Below are positions 8,396 to 19,858 of a stretch of DNA of 64,000 nt, one piece after another (within the stretch, counting starts at the first letter, position 1; each line of letters opens with the position of its first letter). Source of the stretch: Akkermansia muciniphila (GTDB lineage: Bacteria; Pseudomonadota; Gammaproteobacteria; Burkholderiales; Burkholderiaceae_C); the NCBI GenBank assembly GCA_943331105.2, contig CALQKH020000010.1, positions 1 through 64,000 of the forward strand, written 5' to 3'. A model generated the notes under the pieces. It was not told the DNA's origin, made no database searches, and worked only from the letters and a program-made list of their open reading frames with translations. The position numbers were made by a program, and so were the translations under genes.

Positions 8396-8412
8396 GGGGC
8401 TCAGCCCCTCAG
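8392..8412. terminator. Perfect 9-bp hairpin across convergent stop codons
   Basis: CTGAGGGGC, three bases, GCCCCTCAG. The left arm holds the topB stop codon and the right arm holds the stop codon of the convergent acyl-CoA synthetase. It is a strong GC-rich stem usable on both strands but has no T tract. Confidence 0.55.
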
Positions 8413-10304
8413 GGTGCGTGCAACACCAGTTTCACGGGCAAAGCGTCCAGCAGGGGCTTGAGCGCCGCCCAGGCATCGGCAGGCGTGGCGCGGGCGTCCA
8501 CCGCCACCAGTGCATCGCCTGTTGCCTGCACTTGCGGCCATTGCGCGGGTGCAAGCTGTAAGGGTGCCATCGCGTTTTGGATCAGTTTCTGCACCACGGC
8601 CGCTGTGGCTGAGGTGCGCAATTCGGGTTTGTAAATTTTGCCCACGTTGGTCACGGGCATGGCGTTGAGCACCGTGATCGATTTGGGTTTGGCGGGGCCT
8701 TCGTCCACACGTTCGGCTGTGAAGGCGAGCAACTCGGCTTCGGTCACCTGGCTGCCGGGTTTGAGGGTGGCAAAGGCCACAGGCACCTCGCCTGCGTAGG
8801 CATCTGGCGCACCGACAGCCGCGCACAAGGCCACCTGCGGATGCGCACCCAAGGCGTCTTCAATCACCTTCGGGTCAATGTTGTGACCACTGCGGATGAT
8901 CAGGTCCTTGGCGCGGCCCGACAGGTGCAGGCGGCCCTGCGTGTCGATGAAGCCCACATCGCCCGTGATGAGCCAGCCGTCCGGCGTGAAGCTGCGTGCT
9001 GTCTCTGCGGCATCCAGATAGCCGGAGAACAAATTCGGTCCTTGGTAAAGCACCATGCCTTTTTCTCCAGCGGGCAGGGTGTGCGTTGTGGCCTGGTCAT
9101 CGCTGCTCAGCGCCACGATGCGCACACGCGCATGCGGCAAAGGCCAACCCACGCAGCCAGCGGGCGCGCTTAAGGCCGGCGGGGCCACGGTGCTCAGACC
9201 GGCGGTTTCGGTCATGCCCAAGCTCTCGTTGATGTGCAAACCGAAGGCTTGTTCAAAGCGTTGCGCCAACTCTGGCGGCAGCGGTGCCGCGCCTGTGCGC
9301 ACAGCACGCAGGGTGGAGATGTCGGCCCCCTGCAGCGGCACGTCCGCGAGGGCAGCCAGCACCGTGGGCACCCCCGACATCAGTGTGCAGCGGTGGTGGG
9401 CCACCAGCCGCCAATAGTTTTGCACCACCTCTCGGTTGCGAAACAAAGCCTCGGTCGGAATGATCACATGCATGCCGACTGCCAGCGAACACAAGGCGCC
9501 GGGCAGTACACCCGCCACATGGAAGAGCGGGTAGCCGTTGATCGTCACATCGCTCGAGCGAAAGCCCTGCATGTTGGCATTGGCCCAAGCTGTAAAAACC
9601 TGTGCGCCATGGCTGTGTCTGGCCAGTTTGGGGGCTCCGGTGGTGCCGCCCGTGTGAAAGTATGCCGCGATGTCTTCGGGCTGAAAAACACGTTGGCTGA
9701 CCAGGTGGTCGGCCACTTGCGAGCTGCGCAAGGCGTGGAAGTCGTGGGCTCCAGCAGGCAGTGCGTTCCCATCTTGAAGTGGACCTCCGTCCGGTTGGAC
9801 CAGCAACACCGTCTTCAAGCTGGGCAACTGGGTTTGCAGCCGCAAGGCTTTCGCCCTGAGTCGGCTGTCGTCTTCGACGCCATGCGCGATCAGCACTTTG
9901 GCTTGGCTGGCTTGCAGCAGCGACAACAGTTTCTCTTCGCTGAGCAAGGGGTTGAGCGGCTGCACAATGCCTGCGGCTTCGCCCCCCCAAAGGGCCAGGT
10001 GGTAGGCCAAGCCGCCGGGCAACAGAACGCCCACAGGGTCTTGAGGGCCCACACCCAGATGGTGCAACAAATTGGCCGTTTGGTGGATGCCTTGCAGCAA
10101 GCTGCGGTAGGTCCAAGTGGTGGACGCTCCGCCGGGTTGGCCCGTGTGCAAAAAGCTCAGCGCGGGCTGGCCGGCATGAACCTGGGCACTGGTATGGATC
10201 AGGTCATAGGTGCTGGCCCAGGGCATGGCGTCGGCCAACGGCGTGGCCTCGATGCGGTAAATGTCGGCCAAACTTTGAACAGGATATGAAACAGTCAGGT
10301 GCAT
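8409..10304 (-). CDS. Acyl-CoA synthetase (AMP-forming, ANL superfamily)
   Basis: 631 residues. It adenylates a carboxylic acid and transfers it to CoA. ANL motifs are clear: the P-loop-like YFHTGGTTGAPKLARHSH (A3), the adenine-binding region with LGMTETAGL (A5), WLITGDVGFID (A7), GRAKDLIIRSGHNI (A8) and the catalytic lysine region VGKIYKPEL (A10). The ORF track starts further upstream, but the ATG at 10304 (MHLTVSYPVQS) is the likely start. It is divergent from the dehydratase gene. The acid substrate cannot be read from the sequence. Confidence 0.9.
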   Translation of the reverse strand: MHLTVSYPVQSLADIYRIEATPLADAMPWASTYDLIHTSAQVHAGQPALSFLHTGQPGGASTTWTYRSLLQGIHQTANLLHHLGVGPQDPVGVLLPGGLAYHLALWGGEAAGIVQPLNPLLSEEKLLSLLQASQAKVLIAHGVEDDSRLRAKALRLQTQLPSLKTVLLVQPDGGPLQDGNALPAGAHDFHALRSSQVADHLVSQRVFQPEDIAAYFHTGGTTGAPKLARHSHGAQVFTAWANANMQGFRSSDVTINGYPLFHVAGVLPGALCSLAVGMHVIIPTEALFRNREVVQNYWRLVAHHRCTLMSGVPTVLAALADVPLQGADISTLRAVRTGAAPLPPELAQRFEQAFGLHINESLGMTETAGLSTVAPPALSAPAGCVGWPLPHARVRIVALSSDDQATTHTLPAGEKGMVLYQGPNLFSGYLDAAETARSFTPDGWLITGDVGFIDTQGRLHLSGRAKDLIIRSGHNIDPKVIEDALGAHPQVALCAAVGAPDAYAGEVPVAFATLKPGSQVTEAELLAFTAERVDEGPAKPKSITVLNAMPVTNVGKIYKPELRTSATAAVVQKLIQNAMAPLQLAPAQWPQVQATGDALVAVDARATPADAWAALKPLLDALPVKLVLHAP

Positions 10305-10420
10305 GACCGATGTTAGCCGCCCTCTGCGGCTGTTTTGTCTCGCAAGTGGCAAGCGGGCGCTTTTCAACCCGCTGGTCATGTCACCATGCAGACTTTGCCG
10401 CCACCATTCAGGGATCACCG

Positions 10421-11395
10421 ATGCACGATGCCAGCGCCCTACCCACTTTTGAAGACGTCTTGGCCGCCGCCGCGCGGCTGCAAGGACATGCCCTCCGAAC
10501 GCCAGTGCTGCAATCGCGCACGCTCAACGCGCAGTTGGGCGCCCAGGTCTTCATCAAGTGCGAAAACTTTCAGCGCATGGGGGCCTTCAAGTTCCGCGGC
10601 GGCTTCAATGCCCTGTCACGGCTGACACCTGCCGAGCGCCAAGCCGGGGTGGTGGCTTATTCATCGGGCAATCACGCCCAGGCCGTGGCCTTGTCGGCGC
10701 AAATTTTGGACATCCCGGCCACCATCGTCATGCCGCACGACGCCTCACCCGCCAAGCTGGCGGCCACACGCGGCTATGGCGCGCAAGTGGTGGGTTACGA
10801 CCGCTACACAGACGATGCATTGGCCATTGCAAAAGGCCTGGCCGCCGAGCACGGCATGCGCTTTATTCCGCCGTTTGACCATCCGGACGTGCTGAGCGGC
10901 CAAGGCACAGCGGCGTTGGAGTTGTTTCAGGAAGTGGGCGAGCTCGATGCCTTGTTCGTGTGCTTGGGCGGTGGCGGCCTGCTCAGCGGCAGCGCCCTGT
11001 CGGCCAAGGCCCTGTCCCCAGCCTGCAAGATTTACGGCGTGGAGCCCGAAGCGGGCAACGATGTGCAGCAGTCCTTGCAACAGGGCCAGCGGGTGCGCAT
11101 CGCGACCCCGGTGACGATCGCCGATGGCGCGCAAACGCCCATGGTCGGCGAAATCACCTTCGAGATCATTCGCCGCCTGGTGGACGCTGTGCACACCGTG
11201 ACCGATGCGCAACTTGTGCAGGCCATGCGCTTTTATGCCGAACGCATGAAGATGGTGGTCGAGCCCACGGGTTGTTTGTCACTGGCAGCGGCCATTCAGG
11301 CCAGCGAGCAGCTTCAAGGTCAGCGCGTGGGTGTCATCGTGAGCGGCGGCAACGTGGATTTGAGCCGCTTTGCGCAGTTGCTCAGCCAAGGCTGA
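10421..11395 (+). CDS. Threonine/serine dehydratase family PLP enzyme
   Basis: 324 residues, the short form without a C-terminal ACT regulatory domain. Fold-type II PLP motifs are visible: the lysine in FQRMGAFKFRGG forms the Schiff base, SSGNHAQAVAL is the substrate loop, and the glycine-rich GGGGLLSG binds the PLP phosphate. Enzymes of this type deaminate threonine or serine; serine racemase and threo-3-hydroxyaspartate ammonia-lyase are close alternatives. The ATG at 10421 (MHDASALP) is preferred over the upstream in-frame start at 10310, which lacks conserved sequence. Confidence 0.86.
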   Translation: MHDASALPTFEDVLAAAARLQGHALRTPVLQSRTLNAQLGAQVFIKCENFQRMGAFKFRGGFNALSRLTPAERQAGVVAYSSGNHAQAVALSAQILDIPATIVMPHDASPAKLAATRGYGAQVVGYDRYTDDALAIAKGLAAEHGMRFIPPFDHPDVLSGQGTAALELFQEVGELDALFVCLGGGGLLSGSALSAKALSPACKIYGVEPEAGNDVQQSLQQGQRVRIATPVTIADGAQTPMVGEITFEIIRRLVDAVHTVTDAQLVQAMRFYAERMKMVVEPTGCLSLAAAIQASEQLQGQRVGVIVSGGNVDLSRFAQLLSQG

Positions 11396-11491
11396 AACCA
11401 GGCCTTCGGCCGGCACAGGCCAGCACCGCCGCATTGCGGTCGGTGCGGTCAAGCCTTGGACCAAGGGCATCGGCTTGCGCGCTTTGGCAGC

Positions 11492-12124
11492 TCAGTCGTT
11501 TGTCAGAAGTTGACTCAAATCGATTTGACGGCACATGCCCATCACTTGGGCCGAACTGTTGACCTGAAACTTTTGGTAGATGGTGGCGCGGTGTTTTTTG
11601 GCTGTATTGGGCTGAATGCCTGCGATCTGAGCGATGTCCGTGTTGGTTTTCCCTTCTGCAATCAGCATGAAAATTTCCTGTTCGCGCTTGGAAAGGCTTT
11701 CAAACAATCGTCGCAGCTCATTGGCCTTCACCCGTTCAATGTGTCTTTGCCGATCCAGTGCCAGAGCCTTGTCGATTGAGGCGCACAACTTGTCGCGCTT
11801 GAAGGGTTTGAGCAGGAAGTCAACCGCCCCAAGCCTGAAGGCCTCGATGATTTCATTTTTGTCGCTTTCACCGCTGATGTAGACCACCGGGGGTCTTCTG
11901 TTCAGCGTTTCCAGGCGGGCTTGCAGGTCCAGACCACTCAGGCTAGGCATTCTCATGTCCAAAAGCAACACGGCGGGAGAAATGTCCAATGCGCGGTCCA
12001 AATACGCTTGTGCATTGTCAAATGTGTCCACCGTGTAGCCCAGCATGGTCAGCGTGTCGCTGAGGTAAAAGCGGATATCGGGGTTGTCGTCAACCAAAAA
12101 GATATGGCCTAGCCGTTGTTCCAT
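11492..12124 (-). CDS. FixJ/NarL-type response regulator (receiver plus LuxR HTH)
   Basis: 210 residues. The receiver has the acidic VDDN, the phospho-acceptor in LLLDMRMPSLSGLD and the conserved lysine in LLKPFKRD. A LuxR-type helix-turn-helix follows (LSKREQEIFMLIAEGKTNTDIAQIAGI). The GTG at 12145 is possible, but the ATG at 12124 gives the more typical N terminus. No sensor kinase is adjacent. It sits 85 bp downstream of the pilin gene on the same strand, separated by a hairpin. Confidence 0.88.
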   Translation of the reverse strand: MEQRLGHIFLVDDNPDIRFYLSDTLTMLGYTVDTFDNAQAYLDRALDISPAVLLLDMRMPSLSGLDLQARLETLNRRPPVVYISGESDKNEIIEAFRLGAVDFLLKPFKRDKLCASIDKALALDRQRHIERVKANELRRLFESLSKREQEIFMLIAEGKTNTDIAQIAGIQPNTAKKHRATIYQKFQVNSSAQVMGMCRQIDLSQLLTND

Positions 12125-12162
12125 GTTGACAGTATGCCGAGGCACGCCGGCAGAGACGAAAT

Positions 12163-12178
12163 CCCCTTGGGCAAGGGG
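12163..12178 (-). terminator. Terminator-like hairpin downstream of pilin gene
   Basis: On the minus strand CCCCTT-GCCC-AAGGGG is followed by ATTTC. It lies between the pilin stop and the response-regulator start. The stem is strong but the T run is weak. Confidence 0.5.
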
Positions 12179-12208
12179 TTATGCGTCTGACCACCAGTTG
12201 TGCCGCCG

Positions 12209-12691
12209 TCACTGGGCTTTGCATGAGGCAGGTAAGTACTTGGTGGGCAGTCCGTTGGTTGCGGCAGGCCCACATCGCCAGCTGGCAACAGGTTTGCCGC
12301 CATCGGTACTGCCGTTGACCGCGGTGGTGCCTGCTTGCAACGGTGTCAGTGAAAGGCTGTTGGCCGATGCCGAGGTGCTGCCCCGCAAAGCTTGGTGGTT
12401 GCCCACCACGGTGATCACGCCATTGGCGTCAACCCCGATGCTGGTGACGTATTTGCTGGTTTGGGTATCGCACGCTCTGGACAAGCTGGCTGATACATCA
12501 GCCTCAGAGGCTGAGCCAATGGCTTCGTTGACGGCAGTTTTACAGCCACTGGTGGCCAAAAGCATCTCTGAAACTTTGGCCCTGATGCTGTAGTCTTGGT
12601 ACGCCGGAAGCGCCAAGGCACCCAAAATCCCAATGATCGCAATGACGATCATCAGCTCAATCAATGTCAAACCCTGTTGCCTTTTTTGCAT
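12209..12691 (-). CDS. pilA: Type IV major pilin-like protein (PilA/PilE)
   Basis: 160 residues. The prepilin leader MQKRQQG is followed by the methylated-Phe-type N terminus in which the first mature residue is Leu ([20 protein letters not shown]), including the conserved Glu5. Two cysteine pairs are visible. The C-terminal one ([18 protein letters not shown]) forms the usual disulfide-bounded D-region. Pilins are cleaved by PilD and assembled into pili for twitching, adhesion and DNA uptake. GGGAG precedes the ATG. It is a lone pilin gene, with no pil assembly genes nearby. Confidence 0.92.
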   Translation of the reverse strand: MQKRQQGLTLIELMIVIAIIGILGALALPAYQDYSIRAKVSEMLLATSGCKTAVNEAIGSASEADVSASLSRACDTQTSKYVTSIGVDANGVITVVGNHQALRGSTSASANSLSLTPLQAGTTAVNGSTDGGKPVASWRCGPAATNGLPTKYLPASCKAQ

Positions 12692-12759
12692 GGCATTTCT
12701 CCCTTAAGAATGGGCATTGATGGTAATCCATTCAATACCCAAATTCCATAAGGTCAAAT

Positions 12760-12775
12760 GGGAGCCGAAGCTCCC
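12760..12775 (-). terminator. UUCG-tetraloop terminator hairpin after terC
   Basis: On the minus strand GGGAGC-TTCG-GCTCCC is followed by ATTTGA. It lies between the terC stop and the pilin gene. The UUCG loop makes it very stable, but the T run is short. Confidence 0.55.
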
Positions 12776-12813
12776 AAAGGATCAAGCGGAGCGCACTGGA
12801 CGCCCTTTGAGGG

Positions 12814-13521
12814 TCAGGTGGCTTCTTGTGCCGTGCGACGGGCCATGATGATCTTGCCAGCGGCCAGAACCAACAAAGCACCTGCCAAGCCCAAACCGTA
12901 GCCCCAGATCTTGTCTTGAGGGATGTACTCGACCAAGCCTGGGTCAGTTTGGATCATGGTGCCGGCAATCCAACCCAAGAGCATGCCGCCCGCAACGATG
13001 ATGGCCGGAAAGCGGTCCATCAACTTGAGCACCAACTGGCTGCCCCAAACAATGATCGGGATGCTGACCAGCAAGCCAAAGATGACCAAAGGCATTTGGT
13101 GATCGGGGTTGCCAGAGGTTTGGGCGGCGCCTGCGATGGCGATCACGTTGTCCACGCTCATGACCAAGTCGGCAATGATGACGGTTTTGACCGCGCCCCA
13201 GAGCTTGTCGCTGCCCTGGATATTGCTGTGGTCGTCATCGGCATCGGGGGTCAGCAGTTTCACACCAATCCAGATGAGCAAAAGCGCGCCCACAAATTTG
13301 AGGAACGGAATCGCCAACAATGTGAGCGCAAAAAAGATCAGGATGACCCGCAAGATGATGGCACCTGCTGTGCCCCACAGGATGCCTTGTCTGCGCTGGT
13401 GCTCGGGCAACTGACGGCAAGCCAGGGCGATCACGACGGCGTTGTCGCCGCCCAGCAGGATGTCGATCATGATGATCTGGGCGACAGCAACCCAGAACGT
13501 AGCGGTCAGAAATTCTTCCAC
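12814..13521 (-). CDS. TerC family integral membrane protein (YjbE-type)
   Basis: 235 residues with about seven hydrophobic segments. The two family signatures are present: DILLGGDNAVVIALA near the N terminus and DLVMSVDNVIAIAGA in the middle, each with the membrane-embedded acidic residues typical of TerC/Alx proteins. Members are linked to tellurite resistance and manganese/metal homeostasis. The start is GTG with AAGGA upstream. It follows a strong terminator after sucD. I found no manganese riboswitch in its short leader. Confidence 0.88.
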   Translation of the reverse strand: MEEFLTATFWVAVAQIIMIDILLGGDNAVVIALACRQLPEHQRRQGILWGTAGAIILRVILIFFALTLLAIPFLKFVGALLLIWIGVKLLTPDADDDHSNIQGSDKLWGAVKTVIIADLVMSVDNVIAIAGAAQTSGNPDHQMPLVIFGLLVSIPIIVWGSQLVLKLMDRFPAIIVAGGMLLGWIAGTMIQTDPGLVEYIPQDKIWGYGLGLAGALLVLAAGKIIMARRTAQEAT

Positions 13522-13568
13522 GGTGGTCCTTTTGCCCGTTGGAGCGGGCGCTTATATGCAAAAAAATA

Positions 13569-13599
13569 AAGCCGGATTTTCCCTCAGAAAATCCGGCTT
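13569..13599 (-). terminator. Rho-independent terminator of sucCD
   Basis: A perfect 13-bp stem, AAGCCGGATTTTC with GAAAATCCGGCTT and a 5-nt loop, followed on the minus strand by TATTTTTTTG. It sits between the sucD stop and the terC start and should terminate the sucCD transcript. Confidence 0.9.
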
Positions 13600-13660
13600 A
13601 TCTATTGTGGCAAACCACATCCCTGCCAAAAGCAGGTCATTTTGGTACAGAAGAAACGTT

Positions 13661-14557
13661 TTATTTCAGCTGAGCTTTGAGCAACTTGCCCAATTCAGAT
13701 GGGTTGCGTGTGACGATGAAGCCGCACTCTTCCATGATGGCCAGTTTGGCATCGGCCGTGTCGGCGCCGCCAGAGATCAAAGCACCTGCATGGCCCATGC
13801 GCTTGCCGGGAGGGGCCGTCACACCGGCGATGAAGCCCACAATCGGCTTCTTCATGTTGGCTTTGCACCACTGAGCAGCTTCGGCTTCGTCCGGACCGCC
13901 GATTTCACCGATCATGATGACCGCGTCGGTGTCGGGATCGTCGTTGAACGCCTTCATCACGTCGATGTGCTTCAAGCCATTGATCGGGTCGCCACCGATG
14001 CCGACGGCGCTGGACTGGCCGAGACCCACTTCGGTCAACATCGCCACGGCTTCATAGGTCAAAGTGCCCGAACGCGACACCACGCCAATGCGGCCTTTGC
14101 GGTGGATGTGACCGGGCATGATGCCAATCTTGATTTCTTCAGGGGTGATGAGGCCTGGGCAGTTGGGGCCCAGCAACAACGTGCGCTTGCCGCCAGCGGC
14201 TTCTTTGGCTTTCATCTTGTTGCGCACTTCCAGCATGTCCTTGACCGGAATGCCTTCGGTGATGCAAATGGCCAAGTCGAGGTCGGCTTCGACGGCCTCC
14301 CAGATCGCAGCGGCTGCGCCCGCTGGTGGCACATAAATCACCGACACGGTGGCGCCTGTGTTCTGAGCCGCTTCTTTGACAGATGCGTAGATCGGGATAT
14401 CAAAGATGGACTCGCCGGCCTTCTTGGGATTCACGCCTGCGACAAAGCAGTTTTTGCCGTTCGCGTATTCCTGGCACTTCTCCGTGTGGAATTGACCGGT
14501 TTTGCCGGTGATGCCTTGGGTGATGACTTTGGTGTCTTTGTTGATGTAGATCGACAT
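13661..14557 (-). CDS. sucD: Succinyl-CoA ligase (ADP-forming) subunit alpha
   Basis: 298 residues. It is the TCA-cycle enzyme that makes ATP from succinyl-CoA. The N-terminal CoA-binding Rossmann domain starts [15 protein letters not shown]. The phosphohistidine region is [20 protein letters not shown] with the catalytic histidine, and [12 protein letters not shown] is also conserved. It is downstream of sucC on the same strand, separated by a 94-bp spacer holding two tandem hairpin repeats, and is followed by a strong terminator. Confidence 0.97.
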   Translation of the reverse strand: MSIYINKDTKVITQGITGKTGQFHTEKCQEYANGKNCFVAGVNPKKAGESIFDIPIYASVKEAAQNTGATVSVIYVPPAGAAAAIWEAVEADLDLAICITEGIPVKDMLEVRNKMKAKEAAGGKRTLLLGPNCPGLITPEEIKIGIMPGHIHRKGRIGVVSRSGTLTYEAVAMLTEVGLGQSSAVGIGGDPINGLKHIDVMKAFNDDPDTDAVIMIGEIGGPDEAEAAQWCKANMKKPIVGFIAGVTAPPGKRMGHAGALISGGADTADAKLAIMEECGFIVTRNPSELGKLLKAQLK

Positions 14558-14566
14558 ATTTGTTCC

Positions 14567-14647
14567 TAATCAGTTGGGGGCAGCGCTGAAAATCTGTCCC
14601 GCAAAGTTAATCAGTTGGGGACAGAGCTGAAGATCTGTCCCACAAAG
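14567..14647. repeat. Tandem 41-bp REP-like hairpin repeat between sucC and sucD
   Basis: Two copies (14567-14606 and 14608-14647) share about 40 bases with four differences. Each contains an inverted repeat; in the copy nearer sucC it is GGGACAG-N10-CTGTCCC, a perfect 7-bp stem, while the other copy has one mismatch that is a G-U pair in RNA. This resembles REP/RAYT-type palindromes known in proteobacteria. It lies in the mRNA between two subunits of one enzyme. Confidence 0.75.
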
Positions 14648-14651
14648 ACAT

Positions 14652-15812
<1,161 letters not shown>

Positions 15813-16001
15813 GAGGTCTTCTCTCAGAGGGGTGGGTAATTTCGGCCGGTCCGCTGGGGCCTTTCATTGCAAGAAAGACCAGCCAGCATGCGCTGGACAC
15901 TGCAGACAGCGACTGTATCATGCTGCAATGCACCAATCCTGAGCCACTCGTCTTACGTTGACTTGACGTTGTGAGTTCGATTTCCAGTGAAAGTAATACC
16001 C

Positions 16002-16925
16002 ATGGCCAAAATTTTCATCGACGGCGAAGCCGGCACCACCGGTTTGCAAATTCGCGATCGATTGGCGCAGATGCCGCATCTGGAGTTGCTCAGCATTGAC
16101 CCTTCTCGCCGTAAAGATCCCGAGGCCAAGCGCGAGCTGATGGCTGCTGCCGATTTGGTGGTGCTGTGCCTGCACGACGATGCGGCGATCGAGTCGGTGG
16201 CCATGATCGACAGTCTGCCGGGCGCCAAGCCACGGATCGTGGACGCTTCTACGGCCCACCGTTGCCACCCCGATTGGGTGTTCGGCTTTCCAGAATTGGC
16301 CGCAGATCAGGCCGCTGCCGTGCGCCAAGCGCAGCGGGTGGCCAACCCCGGCTGCTACGCCACGGGTGCGATTGCAATTTTGCGCCCTTTGATCGAGGCA
16401 GGCCTATTGGCCTCTGATTTCCCGGTCTGCTTGCCCTCAGTGAGTGGTTACTCTGGTGGTGGCCGCACCATGATTGAGGACTATGAGGCGGGCAAGGCCC
16501 CATTGTTTGAAGCCTACGCATTGGGTTTGCAGCACAAACACATCCCCGAAATCATGCGCTACACCGGTCTGATCTGCCGGCCTTTGTTTGTCCCCGCGGT
16601 GGGCAACTTCCGCCAAGGCATGCTGGTGCAACTGCCCCTGCACCTGGACACTTTGCCGGGCAAACCGACGGGCGCAGACCTGCACGAAGCTTTGCGTTCG
16701 CATTACGCGGCCAGCCGTGCCGAAGGCGGCTGGGTGAGCGTAGAGCCTCCCACCGACAACCTGAAGCTGGACGCCACGGCTCTCAATGACACGAACAAGC
16801 TGGAAATTCGTGTGTTCGCCAACGAGGCCGTCCGCCAGGCTGTGGTGATTGCCCGCCTGGACAATCTGGGCAAAGGTGCCAGCGGTGCAGCGGTGCAGAA
16901 CATCCAGCTGATGCTGGGTGTGTGA
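16002..16925 (+). CDS. argC: N-acetyl-gamma-glutamyl-phosphate reductase (short type 2 form)
   Basis: 307 residues, the shorter ArgC class. It performs the NADPH-dependent reduction of N-acetylglutamyl phosphate in arginine synthesis. The Rossmann start is [18 protein letters not shown], the catalytic cysteine lies in [10 protein letters not shown], and [15 protein letters not shown] is typical of this class. The upstream GTG at 15987 is less likely than the ATG at 16002. No other arginine genes are adjacent. Confidence 0.93.
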   Translation: MAKIFIDGEAGTTGLQIRDRLAQMPHLELLSIDPSRRKDPEAKRELMAAADLVVLCLHDDAAIESVAMIDSLPGAKPRIVDASTAHRCHPDWVFGFPELAADQAAAVRQAQRVANPGCYATGAIAILRPLIEAGLLASDFPVCLPSVSGYSGGGRTMIEDYEAGKAPLFEAYALGLQHKHIPEIMRYTGLICRPLFVPAVGNFRQGMLVQLPLHLDTLPGKPTGADLHEALRSHYAASRAEGGWVSVEPPTDNLKLDATALNDTNKLEIRVFANEAVRQAVVIARLDNLGKGASGAAVQNIQLMLGV

Positions 16926-16941
16926 TTGCTCCAGCTTGTCG

Positions 16942-16972
16942 GCCAAACGCCGCTTCTAACGGCGGCGTTGGC
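16942..16972. terminator. Bidirectional hairpin between argC and yaeQ
   Basis: GCCAAACGCCGC pairs with GCGGCGTTGGC around a short loop with one bulged A. It lies between convergent argC and yaeQ and can fold on both strands. There is no long T tract. Confidence 0.55.
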
Positions 16973-16973
16973 T

Positions 16974-17534
16974 TCACTTCCAGCGGATCAGCTCGATGTG
17001 CACGCTGCCCTTGTCGCTGCTGAAGGTGACGCTGCCTTCTTGCACGGTGGCTTGCAGTTGCATGCTGCGCTCGGCCAATTTCGCCAGCTCTTGTGAGCCT
17101 TCGGTGGGCACGCGCCAGACCTGCAGTTTGTCCAAGCGTGTGAGTTTGGTTTCGATGCCTTTCCACCAAACCTCGGCCGCGTGGTTGAAGCAATACAGCA
17201 GCACCTCATCCGCCTTTTGACAGGCCTTCATGATCGGCTTGTCTTCGGGCTGACCCACCTCCATCCACACGCGGGTGCGACCTGTGAAGTCGCGCAAACT
17301 GCAATCGGGGTCATCTGGGTCGGACAAGCCGGCCCCAAAAGCCAGCTTGCCGTCCCCATTGCAAACCGCTTGCAGTTTGTAAGCATTGATGGCCAGGGCC
17401 AGCAGGCGAATCATCATCCGCTCATCGGTCTCGCTGGGGTGACGCGCCAGCGTGAGCTGGTGGTCTTCGTAACAGCTGTGATCGATGTCAGCGATCGACA
17501 GGTTGGCTTTGTAGATGGTGGATTTGAGGGCCAT
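16974..17534 (-). CDS. yaeQ: YaeQ family protein
   Basis: 186 residues, full length. It matches YaeQ: MALKSTIYKANLSIADIDHSCYE at the start, then ETDERMMIRLLALA and WMEVGQPEDKPIMKAC. The fold is related to the PD-(D/E)XK nuclease superfamily. The physiological function is not established; early reports linked the family to RfaH suppression. It starts four bases after the purB stop, so it is co-transcribed with purB. Confidence 0.92.
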   Translation of the reverse strand: MALKSTIYKANLSIADIDHSCYEDHQLTLARHPSETDERMMIRLLALAINAYKLQAVCNGDGKLAFGAGLSDPDDPDCSLRDFTGRTRVWMEVGQPEDKPIMKACQKADEVLLYCFNHAAEVWWKGIETKLTRLDKLQVWRVPTEGSQELAKLAERSMQLQATVQEGSVTFSSDKGSVHIELIRWK

Positions 17535-17538
17535 GGTG

Positions 17539-19056
<1,518 letters not shown>

Positions 19057-19064
19057 TTATCTTT

Positions 19065-19679
19065 ATGAAACTCATCGGCTCCATTACCAGTCCTTATGTG
19101 CGCAAGGTGCGCGTCGTCATGGCCGAGAAGAAGTTGGACTACCAATTCGTCACCGAAGACGTGTGGTCAGCCCAAACCGTAATCCATGCGTCCAATCCGC
19201 TGGGCAAAGTGCCCTGCTTGGTGATGGAAGGTGGCGAAGCGGTTTTTGATTCCCGTGTGATCGTGGAGTATTTGGACACTTTGTCACCCGTGGGCAAGCT
19301 GATTCCGGTGGCGGGCCGTGAACGGGCTGAGGTCAAAACCTGGGAGGCGCTGGCTGACGGCTTGTTGGATGCGGCCTTGACGGCCCGCATGGAAGCGGTT
19401 TGGACTGGACGTGAAGATGCCCAGCGCAGCCAAGCCTGGATTGATCGCCATTTGGACAAAATCCAGCACGCCCTGAAGGCCATGAGCCATGGTTTGGGCG
19501 ACAAAGCATTTTGTTCTGGCATTCACCTGAGCCTGTCGGACATCGCGGTAGGCTGTGCGGTGGCTTATTTGGACTTCCGTTTTCCTCAAATCGACTGGCG
19601 CACGCCTTACCCCAATCTGCACAAGCTTTACGACAAGCTGGCGCAGCGTTCCAGTTTTCAGGAAACCCAGCCGGGCTGA
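19065..19679 (+). CDS. Glutathione S-transferase family protein (YibF-like)
   Basis: 204 residues. The N-terminal thioredoxin-like domain is MKLIGSITSPYVRKVRVVMAEK with the catalytic-site serine in the TSPY motif, followed by NPLGKVPCL and DSRVIVEYLD. The C-terminal half is helical. The ORF track extends upstream to 18966, but the ATG at 19065 begins the conserved domain. The substrate is unknown. It is divergent from purB. Confidence 0.86.
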   Translation: MKLIGSITSPYVRKVRVVMAEKKLDYQFVTEDVWSAQTVIHASNPLGKVPCLVMEGGEAVFDSRVIVEYLDTLSPVGKLIPVAGRERAEVKTWEALADGLLDAALTARMEAVWTGREDAQRSQAWIDRHLDKIQHALKAMSHGLGDKAFCSGIHLSLSDIAVGCAVAYLDFRFPQIDWRTPYPNLHKLYDKLAQRSSFQETQPG

Positions 19680-19858
19680 TTTGTTTCTTGGCGGTCCGTA
19701 CTGCGGTGGCCTTGTGTCGGTTGCTGCAAAAACCGGCAGATTGTCCGGTGCGCGTCTGTCCAGACAGGCTCGGCTCTTTATGATGATTCGGATGGGTTGT
19801 TCCAACGCCCATTCACATCGTCATGGGGCAGCGAGCTGCCCGTTTTCAGGAGAGTATT

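Noticed and set aside
13522-13568. Manganese (yybP-ykoY) riboswitch upstream of terC
   Set aside because: The leader is too short between the sucD terminator and the GTG start, and conserved loops are not visible.
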